Shown piece after piece: positions 1 through 12,905 of a stretch of DNA of 64,000 nucleotides; within the stretch, counting starts at the first letter, position 1; every line of letters starts with the position of its first letter. The notes beneath the pieces are model-generated. The model saw only the letters and a list, made by a program, of their open reading frames with translations. It searched no databases and was not told the DNA's origin. The position numbers and the translations under genes are program-made. This DNA is from Lunularia cruciata (taxonomy: Eukaryota; Streptophyta; Marchantiopsida; Lunulariales; Lunulariaceae), in assembly GCA_948567375.1 (NCBI GenBank), contig OX419761.1, positions 37,884,501 through 37,948,500 of the forward strand. The letters are read 5' to 3'.

Positions 1-544
1 AGGAAAGCTATGCCGGTAAAAAGTTGACGTGCGTATTTGCCTGTAGGCCGTCACAGCAGCCGACCGAAATTCTCCGTCCACGCGACGGAGAAGGTAGCAT
101 CATCTAATTGCCGGAATTGGGGGTTCACGTGGCAGTTGGGGCTCGCAGAGTGAGGGCTGGGGCCTTCGGCTCCGCACGCATGTGTCCCGTCACGCTCTTG
201 CTGCTCGATCTCTTTCCCTTTAGACTGGCCCCGAGGTTCGTTCGTTGGAGTGAGGATTTCTTCCAGGTAGTCCCGATCGACAAGAGAGACATGGAGGGAT
301 TGTGAGATTTTGATGGTTTATGGTGACCGAGAGGCAGTCCCGCTAGACAATTAGACGTAGAAATTTGTTTTTGCGTTTTTTAATTTTTAATCGCAATTTG
401 GTCGAGTGAGGGAGGACGAACGAGCGAACGAACGATCCGACGACGAAACCTAGCGGGGCCGATAAGGAGAGAGCACCACGGTATGCGCAGGGAATGGTAG
501 ATACGTACGCCCCAGCCAAGGGCAAACACGAAGAATCAAAGATA
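1..544. other. 5' flank of the membrane-protein gene
   Basis: No coding region is supportable. The segment is GC-richer than most spacers here and purine-rich around 400-470, as in a transcribed plant leader. It probably contains the promoter and 5' UTR of the gene starting at 545. No clear TATA box was picked out. Confidence 0.4.
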
Positions 545-3500
545 ATGGGTGTGCCGCGGAACGGAGGTCTTTACGCGCTCACCAGCCTTCAGATCGGGTA
601 TGCTTGCACTCCTTCATGTAGCCGTGCTTTTAATCTCCACATCCCTGTCATGCAGAGGGCAATAATCTGAATTGTGACGAAGCGAAATGGAAACTTGAAG
701 TGGAAGAATGTAGAGCAAGCAAATAGTTGTGTACTGTTAACTTATGAGACCCTAGGGAAGAGTGGAGGATACGGAGTTTCTGAGAGCTTCGACTGGATAC
801 TAGATTTGAGAAGATAGTTGAAGCTGAGAATGGGACTCAGAACGTGCTTTCTTTGAGGGAGTTCTCGTCACTGTCGGCGGAGAAGGTAGAGCGAGAACAT
901 TGTTACCATCGAAGACATTTTCTCCTCTTGTACAGCGGGGTTTTTCTCTTTGTGACCCCTGTAATCTAATTAGTCGGGGTTGAAGACGATTTGTGTTTCA
1001 AGTTAGCGGGTGCATGGCACCTCTTTCCTCCACGATGCACTAGAGCAGCGCAGCCTGGATAATTTTTTAGCATCAGTACGCTGGAGTCTTACCCTTCCCC
1101 GAATTTGTGAAGGAGGGCCACCCACCAGACATTGGCTGTACCTATTGGGAGCTTGAAAAATTTGGTTGACTGCATAGCATAGTTGGGCGACTCTTGGGTG
1201 AAATCTTGACGCCCTCCATATGATTCGGACAGGCGTACTTTGATCTTGGAAAATGTAGATCATATATATCTTGTGTCGGGTATATTAAGCTGGTTATCGA
1301 TGTTTGTAACGTTTTCACTAGACTTCCTCGAGGTACTCCTGGAAATAGAGTGTTTTCTGTGGCGTGATCATGGGATCCGGCATTCAAATTGTCGCTCTTG
1401 TCCGCGCTTTCAGTGAGCAGTAAGACCAAAGCGATAATCAATCTGGTCGCAATTCGGGAGGCTGATTTCTAGCCAGTAGGTTATTATGTGGGCACAATTT
1501 GGGAAGTCTCGCTATGGCGGATAATTCATGAGATAATTTAAAGGTTCTTTACAGTGGTGCTTATATTTAAGGAACCTTTTCGGGTTTCTAAGTGTCGCAA
1601 ATGCTCCACCTCATCGTTTGCAGCAAGGTTCAAACTGCTTGATTGCCTATTACAGGGCGAATGTTGGGCTAATTTTATGGTAGTCCAGAAATAACTTTTT
1701 TAGACATAATCTGTATCCGGAAACAGCTCCCCCAAGCGTACGGTTAGCTGCACATAGTTCCGCGTGCAGATTGGCTATGAAAACCTAATGTATCGTTATT
1801 GTTTGCAGGGATGTTCAGTCGTATGTGTCGAGGCTTTTCCTGCTTGTGGCCTATGAAGGTCTGAAGCTGGTGTTTCTTGTCGACAACGGCCCTTGGACAG
1901 GAAACGCTCGGCGTTCCAGGCCTGCAGAGCTATGGCAATTGATGGTAACCAAGGTCAGTATTAAACCTCTTTGACATTTTGACCAAACAAATTACTGTGA
2001 TGACCTAGAGCTTTGAGCGAAGCGGTTGGCATATGAGTATATGGGAAGGCCGTACTAAATAATTTTCTTGGTTGTGTCAGTCAAGGGGATCACCCTTTGC
2101 CAATCGATTGCGCCACTACTCTACACTACATGGAGATCATGCCGTGGATACCGGTTATCAAAGACTTCTTAGCAGAGAGAAAACGGATATCAGGTTAGAA
2201 GCTGGACAGGGGAAAGAAGATGGCTGGCTCTCATTGCTAGTTGCATTGCAAAGAAGTTGTAAGGAGAAAGCACAGTTGAAGAAACCATCACACGGACTTT
2301 ATGGTTGCGTTGCCTTTGAGGTAGCGTGGGCTGATGTGCGGGGCATCAATTATCTGAATGAGCTCCAGGTGCTATATCCTACTTTTCGAGCTATCGGGTT
2401 CTACACCCTTGTAGTAGATTCCAGCTGAAACTCATTGTGAAGGTTTAGATTGCGACCAAGTTTACGCACGTGCAGTTTGTGCCGCAGTTTCCTTTCGTCG
2501 TCCTAGATCTGAGTTGGCCCCTTTGTTTTCTGTTATGCAAAGTGAGGATACGGCGAACCGCACTGATTCGCAGTTGTTTGGTTTGATACAGACGGATACA
2601 TGCGTGGGTTTGGAGGTAAGAGCCATGGTGAAACGGGAGTTTGACAGTCTTGAGCAAGCTAAAGCTTGCTATGCTACAATCTTATCTGGATCGAAAGATA
2701 TGGGTCCAAGTCTGGGTGTAGGTAATGTACTGAATGCGAATAATGTCGGCAGTGTTGTGAGAAGCAGTGGCCAGGACCCTAGTCTAAAAGGTCTGGTTGG
2801 AGAAGGATCTCGAGCAGTGAGAGAAAGAAGTCCCTCCTCGGCCAAGGCACAACTAGGTGGCAAAAGTGTGGATGGCTCACTGGGAGAACGGGTTCCGGGG
2901 GCTGGAGACAAGCACGTGAAGAAGAGACAGCTGGAGGAAACTCCTTGGTCAGAACATCGCTCAGGTGCTCATGTCACCGGCGAGTACGGCAGGGCCTACT
3001 ATAATAACTCCACGAACTCTAGATTTGCCAATCGCCCCGATTTGGAACATTTTGGAGGCGAGTATTTTACTCCTCCTTCCTCGCCTTTTAGCGGTCAAGC
3101 ATTTCAGCACCAGCACCATTTCAAACCTTACAATCCTCGTCAGCTCAAGGACTCCAAGAAATCACGCATTTGGCCCCTGGACATTCCCGAAGCAGAGGAG
3201 AGAGATTCTCAAGCTGGAAATAAGCCCTCGGAGTCAATGGGCTTAAATGGTTATGACAAGTCAAAAAGTTTCAGTGAGAGGAATCATTGTCCTATTCCGA
3301 ACAACAAAAGTTTTGAGAGGAACAAGTCTTTTGATCGCTGTTCGAAGTGTAGAGCGTGGAGGGAAGGCACATCGTTGCACAAGTTACAAGAATGTTCGAA
3401 ATGTAGTGGAAGCTCGGAGGTGAGACAAGATCGAGTTTATGTTAACCCGGCCAGATTGATCGCCCCTGCAGAAACTTATCGAGATACACTTATCTTGTTC

Positions 3501-5991
3501 AGATTTTCCGAACCTTTACTTCCACTTGAGTTGCAGCAGATCATTACTGCTGATCAACGACTACTGAAGATGCTGGAGTCAGGCCTACCTTCTTGGGTTA
3601 TCTTTCTGCAATCCTATCCAATTTTGTGCCAACTTTATCGTCCATGGATGCGCCCTCTATGTGGGACTATTTATTACCTTATCTCAGTAGTTACTGTTTT
3701 GATCGGCTTCTACGATCTTTACAAGAACGTTCCCATACTTAAAGCCACTGCAGCACACATATGCGGGCCACTTTTCGAAATGATAGAAGAATGGGGAATG
3801 GTGTCTCGTCTCAAGTACTTGGGCACGATGCTGTTTCTTCAAAATTGTGAGAAGGCGTTTGAGTGGGCCATAGCGGTGATCCGAGCTTTCCGACAGATAT
3901 CGACGTTGGTTATGAAACCTGTTCTTCAGCCACTGATTTCTTTTGGAGAGACATTCATGCCGGTATGGGAAGGAGTTTCGATTGGAGTCCAGACAGTGGT
4001 GCAGCTTACCTCATCAACGTTTTCATCTGTTGCCATGGGTGTTAACAGTGTGGTCACTGTACTTGTATGGCCTATTGTGGCACTGTTTAGTACACTGTGG
4101 TACCTCGGTAAGTCCATTCTTAGTCCCTCATCTTTTCTACCGGTAGACTCCAGCTGGATTGTGCTGTTGCAATTTATCAAACAGGTCTTACCTCGTGTCG
4201 TGGAGCAACTGAGCATATCAATCAAATTATGGTATGGGGAATTGTAAATGTTGAAGTCAAGCCCGGAATCCTTACCCGTAATTGTCCATACCCTTCAAGT
4301 CACTTTTCCTCTTATATCCTGATCTCTGAAGAGCATTTGTGTGCTACTATGTGGATCAGTTGTCGTTCTCTTACCTCTTATTACTTTTTCACAAAAGAGT
4401 ATCTGTTGTAGCAGCAGCAATGTGTAAATTTACTAACGATGTCTGCGCTATGTGGGTTGACAGGAATGGCCATCTTGTTTCCAATGTTCCAGACTATTTG
4501 GACGATTTTCATACTTCCTATTCAGCTGGTGAAGTTTCTGGCCAGTCTGTTGGCAGCTTTATCATCCGAAGTGATGGATGGTTTTCGAAATATATGGAGT
4601 GCTATCTATGATGGTTTGCAGCTTCTTATTGCCACCGGATCACCTGCTTTGCAATCTATAAAAGCTGTGAAGTCTTCTACTCCAGGTCCTTCCATGTGGA
4701 GAACTTTATGGAACGATATCTTCTCCAAGGTGTGTGCATCATTCAACAACATAGAGTAGAAAATCGATTTTGGATGGGCAAATCTTTTTAAATTGCTGAT
4801 ACTGTTCTGTTGATGTACTAGTAGAATAGTGTGTCGCCTTGCTTATCAATGTAGAGGCGAAGGGATGTCCAGTTTCCCACATGCTATCTGTATCTTTGAG
4901 ACTTGCCCATCAAAGAAACAGTTATTACGGCTTAAAGAAACAGTTATCTCCAATCTCTGCAGCTTACCACTTTCATCCAACCTTGCGAAGCTCTGAACAA
5001 GGGCACCTTTAGATGTTGCAAATGATCTTAGAATGTTCACATTAAGTTCTTGGTCTCTGCAGGTATTTCATGCTGTCGGGAGTATTGTGAAGGGTCTTGT
5101 CGCCTTCTTCACGGCTTGCAATCGGCATCGCCTAAGGTAATTCGGGTTTCTTGTAATATTTCACGTAAATCTAGTGGTTTTCCTTAAATGACATGTTTCG
5201 TTGTATTATCCCATGCTAATTGCAGTTGTCTGGCTTCCTCCATGCAGCATATACAATCATGTGGTGGACGTCCTCATTCAAGTTAGTTACATGCTCAAAT
5301 CTGGTCAGTATGCGGCCTCAACGGCATGTCGACAAATTTTTCCGCTCCCTGAACTAAGTAAAACAGGTTCAACAATTTTCGTGGATGAGGTACTACTTAA
5401 CTCTATTTACCTTCCTCTTCTGTGGGAACAGCAACTGATCTTATTCTTTTTGGTCGTACTCGGGAGAAATGTTGTGATAAGCAGAGAACATGTTTGAAAC
5501 TTCACTTTATTGGGTTCATAAGACTAAATTACTGCTTTCGGCGTCGTCTCTATGCATCGACCAGACCTTTTCACTTCGGGATGAGACTAACAGAAACTTT
5601 ACCTTTGCTTTAAATCAGGTGGAGCCAGAGATGGAGTTGGAAGAAATTTCCCAAATTTCCAGGTATGTACATTGTACCTGTGTACCGAATTCTGGAAACG
5701 GCCACTGTGGTGTTCCAGTGCTACTTAGTGATGTGATTGACTCAAGTACCTCTACACAATCTCTCATATACATCTGCGACCAACGTTTGCCTTGGTATTC
5801 GCAGCATCTCGACGCTTCAAAGCTCAAGTTTGTCTGATTGTTTTACGTTTCTGCTTGTTTTTTCTTGCAGAGAATATTCTGGCTCGAGGCATCGACTAAA
5901 AGGCGACTCGCTTACGACTCCTTTACTAATGATACAAGCAGAATCTTCCTCTCCACAACTTCTTCAGCGCAGCTCATGTCACCTTTTTTGA
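545..5991 (+). CDS. Plant-conserved multi-spanning membrane protein of unknown function (~882 aa, 9 exons)
   Basis: Model exons: 545-597, 1809-1953, 2081-2368, 2592-4107, 4464-4729, 5063-5136, 5248-5389, 5619-5662, 5871-5991. All junctions are GT-AG, phases agree throughout, and the joined length is 883 codons. The start is MGVPRN; the first junction yields LQIGDVQSYVSRL. I recall similar wording from a land-plant protein family annotated only as transmembrane protein. Other family-like blocks are VDNGPW, RPAELWQLMVTK, FEVAWADVRGINYLNELQ, FRFSEPLLPLELQ, GFYDLYKNVPILKATAA and WRTLWNDIFSK. Residues ~163-455 are polar and probably disordered, with a CX2CX14CX2C cysteine pattern near 412-432. From ~500 to ~760 several hydrophobic helices follow, then a soluble tail. 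Function and compartment are unknown. The last two exons are the least certain. ATG-like starts inside exons 3 and 4 are not the real start. Confidence 0.82.
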
Positions 5992-7899
5992 GATTAAATT
6001 TAGCTCACAAGATCATACATTGGATACATTTAGCCCACAAGATCGTTGCATCCATTTAAATGAACTCCCTTCAGCCACACGGCTTCCGCCAGATTATGTT
6101 GAACCTGTAAAATAGTGCAAATCCGATTTGTATTCTAGCTGTCAAAAATTTATTAGGCTGTTTAAAGCTTCGTCCGAAGTAGGGCCCTACCACTAACTCC
6201 TGATTCATGAATGGATCCAGCCTTGTACAATACCACTGGAGGTAGGAAAAATTAGATAGCTTGCACTGCTCTTTGTGTTAAGCCATATCTTTGATAAGCC
6301 CCTGTTATCACCATTTTCTCCTGTAGCAAGTCGCTTCCGCAGATGAAGTTGCCAAGCCTTGAAGATCAACATGCGTTGTATTTGATAAATTCAACTGTCA
6401 TCAGTCTGAATAAATGTATGATTCCCCTTTGGTGGGAGATACTCGTAGAGTTACTCTTTGGATGACGGTTATTTCCTTCACACCTACATGTTCTATCAAG
6501 CAAGCTATCGATATGTTATTCAAGTCTCCTCCTGTGTCTCGGTGAGTTCGCAGTGAGGCCTCTATATACTTTGATGGATATTTATCAGCACGAAATACTT
6601 GGCTACTTACAGACAGGCAAACCGTCGATAGTGGCAAGAATGCTGCTAGCTATAAGACTTTTGCATGATTCTACCGTATCCCACAGCACCATTTAACAAC
6701 ATGGAGATCAAGCAGGTCGGTTTGAGAAATGCTATCCAGTTTGTCCTTCACAACGACGAGCATGCCTGTTGGTAAACACGAAACGCTGAACTAGCAAAAC
6801 GGCAAGCTGTGGGTGTTCTTTATTTCGGACCTTCCTACTTCAGCTACTAACAGTTCAGCAGTAATAACATGAATGATGTTCTTGCAATGCATGAATCAAA
6901 TGTCGCAGTCTCAACTCAAACACTTAAACTTGTAGCAAGCGCGGACCATCATACATGGACACTAATTCTGCCCCGCGACACGATGCAAACTGGGTGCCTG
7001 TTAGCTAGCTGTACTGCAAACTGGGTGCTTGTTAGCTAGCTGTACGTCTTTCTGTCGGCACTTCAATCCCACCGTTGCAGGTGCAATCCTGTGTGACTCA
7101 TTATGAGGTGGACTGCATCTTACCACTTGGGTAGGTTGCATTCTCCCCCTTGTACTCACAATTAATAAATGTACATTTCGGGCGCTCTGTGTCAAGCTGA
7201 CATTCTAGCCCTTTGTTCCGGTCCGGGGATAAGGGCTTTTCAGTGCATAATACCCAGATCCAAAAATATTTCAAGAGAGTGGACTTCCTTAACTGTACAG
7301 TAGCGGCAAACGAGACCGCCTATAAACTTCAGGAGAATGCACGGCGTCAATGCACGGCGGTATAGATAGATCTCGACAATCTTGTACGTATGGAACGAAA
7401 CTGGTACAATCTTGAGGCTTTCTCGTCATAAAATTGGCAGAGTGCAAGAAAGTAAGAACGGTGAAGAAGATCATGGCACTACACAGTAAGGTTCTCTAAG
7501 GATTAGGACTTCAAGGGTACATTCTGCAACCAATACCTGTAACCTTGGCCGACGACAATCACGTGCTGCACTACAGAACGCGGCAAGAACGAAGTTGATC
7601 AATGCCGGGTCGGGTACAGTATCAAAGTCAAAGCCAGCTAGTCAGGTGTTTGTTGTTTTGTGAAGCTCTGGCTGTGCCCGTCTTTCCTGCCATGATATAC
7701 TGCGCTAAATCCATCTTCGGATCGAGACCCACAAGGTCTATCCCTTGGGGCACTATTCCGTCCCAATATCAGTAGTAGTTTCGGGAGAGGTTGGAGCTAA
7801 TCAAAGAGCTTGATTGAAATTTTTGGTCAAGTGTATTTGAGGGATGTGAGCGGACAGAGAAGATAAAGAATTATCAGGAGCGTAGCGCGGGAGTACAAC
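5992..7899. other. Intergenic spacer between the membrane-protein gene and CYP23
   Basis: It presumably begins with the 3' UTR of the upstream gene and ends with the promoter and leader of the cyclophilin gene. No ORF here resembles a known protein and none has plausible exon structure. It contains a 31-bp direct duplication near 6984-7045, listed separately. Confidence 0.5.
6984..7045. repeat. 31-bp tandem duplication
   Basis: Two adjacent copies start with TGCAAACTGGGTGC at 6984 and 7015 and differ by one base (C/T). Each ends in TTAGCTAGCTGTAC, which contains the palindrome AGCTAGCT. It looks like a recent local duplication. Confidence 0.85.
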
Positions 7900-10478
7900 A
7901 TGTCGGTCACATCGAGGACGTTGGTCAGGACATTGCCGCTTTTCCTACTGGGGTTTCTGTTTATGGGTTGTCAAGTTTCGACTCTTGATGAAGCCAGGCT
8001 TGGATCGCTCCGCGTGGTCTTCCAGGTATGACAATTTTGTTGTGTTAGGTCTTGGGGAAAGTGTTGCGCTTGCTTTAGTGTTGGCAGCCTGTTTCTTTTA
8101 AGCTGGTTTGTGCTCCAGAATTAAGCTTCTTGTTTTGCCGAGAGCACATTATACTGAATAGAAGGGCCGACAGTGAAATTTAGGTCTCTAAATTGTGGAA
8201 GGGGGTGTAATTGTTTGATCACCAAATAGGGCAAAGGTGCAATTAAGTACTGCACTGTTAAGACATAACTTCAGACACCTGCTAACGTCAGATTTGCTTG
8301 GTCGTATCCAGCTCAAATACGGTGACATTGAGTTTGGTTTCTATCCTGAGGTAGCACCAAAGACAGTTGCTCATATCTTGAAGCTGGTTCACCTCGGGGC
8401 TTACAACTCGAATCACTTCTTTCGTGTAAGTGGTTGCCCTTGCCGTCTCTGTTGAAGTTTGCCGTCAGTTCTAGCTAGTCTGATTTTCTCCATACTTATC
8501 ATCAGATCTATATGGCTAAAAACAATTCATGTGTAAACCAGGTGTGTACAATTTAATTCTTCTATATGTATATGTATGGCATATTATGTATATATGTAAT
8601 TGGGTGTTGTTTACAACGGATTCTATTTTCGTTATGTAGTATGTATATACGTATGATTATTTTATGAACTAAAATGCTGAGCATCTGGGGTTGATACTGC
8701 AGGTGGACAAAGGCTTTGTTGCACAAGTAGCAGATGTAGTTGGAGGTAGAGAAGCTCCTCTGAATAGAGAGCAACGGGAAGAAGGGTCCAAGACGGTTCC
8801 AGGGGAATTCTCGAACGTCAAACATGTCCGTGGTATCCTGTCTATGGGAAGGTACGCATTATCGAATCAATGTGCACATGCATGCAAATCAGAAGCTGCT
8901 CAAACATTACGATGAAAAATGAAGGGGAAAGAGGATTGAGTCGGGTTTTCTATGCTCTGGATGTTAAAATGTATTTGGAAAGAGGCAATGGATATGAATC
9001 TGGCTTGACGCTGAACTATCTGTGGCTTTGTGAAATGCTGTTCCCATTTCGGTAAATGAGAGTGTTTCTTCTTGACCCACAGATATGATGACCCTGACAG
9101 CGCTGGTTCTTCATTCTCCATGCTCTTAGGGAATGCTCCTCATCTGGATGGCAAGGTGAAGATACTGTCAAGAATATGTTCGTGCCATCATGTCGTCTGA
9201 TTGTAAAGCAGTGTATCCAGGGTAATAGGTGCAGATACATTGTTAACTGTATACCTTTCACAAAACATGAACCCTCAGCAGTCTCGTCTTTCAATCAGTA
9301 CGTAATGACGTATCACCATGCTCTATCACCATGATCTACCATTCTACTGACCTGGTGAACTCTTGAATGTCTGCAGTATGCAGTTTTTGGAAAGGTGACT
9401 AAGGGCTATGATACGCTTACGAAACTTGAGCAACTACCCACAAGGACAGAGGGCATTTTTGTCATGGTAAACTACCGACTTTACCCAAAGTGTGGAAGAG
9501 GGCCTTGACGTGAACCCGCTCAGTCTAGTTCGCTACTCATTTTCATGCTTGAATTAGCTTTTGAGCATGAACTTTGTGCTTCATGCTCAAATATCTGGAA
9601 GTACCAACTCACGGTTGTGAAATGTCATATACCGGACTACTAAAGGTTTACTAAGCATATTGGAGATAACGACTACATTTCTTTGTTACGGAATTCACAG
9701 TTCTGTCGTATAGTTTTGCTTCGAACAGGATCACAGCTGATTCAAAACACTCAGGAGGTTCAAGATATAGATGATTGAGCTGTCCTCGAATAAATGGTCT
9801 TTTATCTGACTTTGCAGCCCCTTGAGCGGATCAACATAATGTCGTCATACTACTATGGTGAGCCCACAAGTCCTTTGTAAAAAATTTAGTCATGAAGTAG
9901 CAAGGTTATCAGTTTGTTATATCTCCTGCAACAAATTGTTCCTGTAGATGTTTTGACCACAAAGTTCCGCTCGTGTAATGCTACAAACAGATCTAGCTGA
10001 AAAGATTGGAGGCAGCAGCTGTGAGGACGAGGTAACTTCACTAAGACGACGACTCATTGCAACTTCTGACATGGTTGAAGAACAGGTACACACACAGTAT
10101 TGCTAATGCTTAGTCATATAGAGTCCATGGATTGCTGGTTTTAGTGCAAATTTTTAATTCTGGTTCTCGTCACTTATGGTTTCCCTAGCCCCATAGTGGA
10201 TCCTTGAACCGACTCGTGCTGAAATTTTGTATTGCTTCTTCGTTTTAGAATATTGCTGGCCTTGTGCATTGAGAGTCACTAGGTCTCCTTTTCAACGTTA
10301 AATATGATTGAAGTTTGATATTGAGTAATGACGACATGCATTGGTCTGACTCTTCTTAACGTAGCCTCTATCTTCTCTCTGAAGCGCACTCTTGATCATT
10401 TATCCAAGTTGAGGTCCTGACTCGCACATTGAGGGCTCGTTGTTGTATGTGCAGAGGAAGAAGTGTCTGCCGGGGTGA
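7900..10478 (+). CDS. CYP23: CYP23-like peptidyl-prolyl cis-trans isomerase (cyclophilin), 236 aa, 8 exons
   Basis: Exons: 7900-8025, 8312-8425, 8703-8851, 9083-9155, 9377-9466, 9818-9857, 9991-10085, 10455-10478. All phases agree and the total is 711 nt including the stop. Residues ~1-30 (MSVTSRTLVRTLPLFLLGF...) form a signal peptide or membrane anchor, so secretory-pathway location is likely. The cyclophilin fold follows: LKYGDIEFGFYPEVAPKTV, HFFRVDKGFVAQVADVVGG, VKHVRGILSMGR, SSFSMLLGNAPHLDGKYAVF, GKVTKGYDTL. The C-terminal extension (CEDEV...RRRL...RKKCLPG) matches my memory of plant CYP23 rather than cytosolic CYP18/19. The family catalyses proline isomerisation. Here the HFFR block keeps the catalytic-region arginine, but the usual FMxQGGD motif is replaced by FVAQVAD, as in CYP23, so activity may be altered. 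The last exon encodes only seven residues plus the stop. Confidence 0.93.
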
Positions 10479-11440
10479 AGAAAAGTCTCAGCAGGCTTGT
10501 ACGTACAAAGACGGACTTCAATATCCCAAAATACTGTGTAAGGTGATAAAGACTGGGCAGGAAAAGATGAAGCTTAAGGTATCGATTTCTGCGAAGTTGC
10601 ACACACTGTGCAGGGAGGAAGTCGTCTCAAAAATCCAGCACCGCCCACATCCAACCAAATCACCGCTGATGTTAGAGATCCTCAATGAAATCCCGCTCAT
10701 TCTTTACAGCAGTGCATGTCTGATTGCCATGAAGAATGTTGAAATATGAATACATAGCAAGATACGTTGATAATAATTAGGAGGTACGGAACTCGGTGTT
10801 GATACCGTGGAACAAGCATCAATTTGGGGAACAGAAGACTATGTCCCATTCATGATGCCAAAATCCGAATCATCCGAATCATCCGAATCTTTACATTCGA
10901 ATCATCTCGCTGTTTCCATCCTTGATATTCTTAACACAATTGATGCAAATTTTTTTCCAAATTAGGAAGGCCTTCCTAAACCGTCTTATTGTACTACTCC
11001 AGTCATGATCACAAGCGTGCATGGTTTGCAGTTTACGTCGTGATTATACTGGTATCTCAATGTTATTCCGATTCAAAAACCAAGCTCAAGATGCGTTTAC
11101 GATGCAAAGAATCCAATAGTGCCACCAAGCAAGGCCGGAAATTTCTGGACACTCATCCCCGTTTTAGCAAATACCGGAAGGTCGAATGCTGTTCCTTAAT
11201 ATTCGTGCTGCCACAGTCGCATCGATTCTCTGAGCGGACTGGTAAAAGGAAGGCTTCTTCTACCTACTATGTTTGCAAGAGAATATTTGTTGCAGGGAAT
11301 CACAAAGGTGCACACTTCAGACCAAGATCTTCAAGGACCCCTAAACCAGACCTTGGATGCAGATCCGTACATGCTACAGCCGGGAGTCTTCTATATATGA
11401 TTCTACATTCACTATACACACGGTTACACTATATATATTC
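10479..11440. other. Spacer downstream of CYP23
   Basis: It begins with the probable 3' UTR of CYP23. A short CCGAATCAT-type triplication lies at ~10868-10892. A + strand open frame of 171 codons (10989-11504) runs into the following repeat array and has no recognisable domain; I treat it as chance. Confidence 0.5.
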
Positions 11441-11451
11441 ACTACTTATGT

Positions 11452-11620
11452 GCGGCACTTTAGGGGAGCAACCGAGTTTGCCTTGGCACCCAAGAGTTTT
11501 CTAGCAGAAACTCGGTACGAGGGATACTGACAATTGCTCAGCTACTTGGGCACTGCATGAGGCACTGATGAAGTTGCAGGTGTTTTCGTGGAGGTTTACT
11601 ATGGCTGCATTCTGCTTCTC
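11452..11620. repeat. Repeat box A, copy 1
   Basis: It contains perfectly complementary arms ACCGAGTTT (11471-11479) and AAACTCGGT (11508-11516). A second potential stem, GCTCA/TTGGGC, flanks GCTAC. It ends with the CACTGATGAAG word and GGTTTACTATGG. Confidence 0.8.
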
Positions 11621-11876
11621 TTTGCTTTGCTGTTTAGTGTCTCAGGACTCAAGCGTCTATAGCGCTTGTTGCAATATCCTGTCCTCTTTCGCCTTGCTCT
11701 CGTACCCTGTTACACTTCGACCCGTTTCTGCAACCACACCATCCAATAGCTCTCGCATTGCTCCACTCCATTCCACAGCTCATTCCCTCCCTAGTATTTT
11801 TCCTTCGCTCGTTGATTGATTTCTGGCTCGACCTCTCGCATCTACAGTGTTCCTACCGACTTCAGCCCACGTTTTT

Positions 11877-11940
11877 CATCTTTATCGTTCATGCCCTGCT
11901 TACTGGCTCATCTTTATCGTTCATGCCCTGCTTACTGGCT
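11877..11940. repeat. 32-bp perfect tandem duplication
   Basis: CATCTTTATCGTTCATGCCC... is repeated with period 32, the second copy starting at 11909. The copies are identical over the unit, so the event is recent compared with the diverged surrounding array. Confidence 0.9.
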
Positions 11941-12182
11941 GGCGATCTACATAACGTTACCTATTACTCGCAGTCGTTTGCATGGATGTTCTCGATTTCA
12001 CATTGTTTACTCACGTTGTTTACTAGTACGTAAGACTTATTTTATTCTCGATTTGTTTCAATTTTGCCTTTGCTGCGGGTTACATTTGATGCATTCTACC
12101 TTAGCGATTTATCACTATTCTAGCATTGTGAATCATGTTCATATTACTTATCGATCATTTGCATTTCATGAGTTCTGGATAA

Positions 12183-12198
12183 CCCCTTCTGGGAACGG
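12183..12198. repeat. Repeat box B palindrome, copy 1
   Basis: CCCTTC-TGG-GAACGG follows GAGTTCTGGATAACC and precedes CTTCTG. The left arm has one change (CCCTTC for CCGTTC). Confidence 0.7.
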
Positions 12199-12755
12199 CT
12201 TCTGCTCTCATATACACATGTATATATTCACTATATTCACCATTTAGACTTTCTAGAATTAGTCACAAAGCCTTCGAAGTCTTACCATTATGTACTTCTC
12301 TTACTGTACTTTGTATATTATACGTATTTTACTATTTCCTGGCTGGATCACAGGTGTAACATCCACTCACTATTTGCCCCTCTCTCAGAGACAAACTCTA
12401 TCAGACGGCCTTGACTATTCTCTCGCTCTCTTCTGATGTTATCTCTTTGCTCTTAATACTCTCCTTCATGTTTGCTCTGTCCTTACCTTTCTGCTTTTAC
12501 TATTGCCACCATTCTCATATTGCATTCTGTTTGCGTTTGCTAGCCATTCCCACATTGCTAGCCCTTGTCTTTTTGGTACTGCGAAGATGCGTCGCATATC
12601 CCTTGCATGCACATGCTTCGGTTCTGCATCTTCTGTGAGCATCATCTTCACGTTTTCCATTTCTGGCAGGATAGGTTTTCTTCTTTCTGCCTTACTGCTA
12701 CTCCTCCAAGTCCCGCAAGGTCAAGGTTCCTGGATAATTTACTACGATCATTCCT

Positions 12756-12905
12756 GAGCGGCACTTTCTCGAAGTAACCGAGTTTGCCTTTGGGACTCAT
12801 GAGCTTCCGAACAGAAACTCTGTACGAGAGGTACTGGCATTTGCGTAGCTACTTCGGCATTTGTGGGGCACTGATGAAGTCGTTTGTGTTTCCATGCAAG
12901 GTCAC
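12756..12905. repeat. Repeat box A, copy 2
   Basis: ACCGAGTTT at 12777-12785 faces AAACTCTGT at 12815-12823 with one mismatch. GAGCGGCACTTTC starts the box and GGGCACTGATGAAGTCG lies near its end. Confidence 0.75.

Noticed and set aside
2514-2591. Start of the long exon-3 frame as the N-terminus of the membrane protein
   Set aside because: The family-conserved TDTCVGLE block begins right after an acceptor at 2,591, and matching upstream exons with compatible phases exist back to 545.
10989-11504. 171-codon + strand ORF
   Set aside because: No recognisable domain, ends inside repeat box A, biased composition; chance frame.
11500-11620. Hammerhead-ribozyme-like words in box A (GAAAC followed later by CTGATGA)
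   Set aside because: The order would need a type II hammerhead, but stem I bases before CTGATGA do not pair with the expected 5' strand and no UH cleavage site sits after a matching stem III. I could not fold a credible core.
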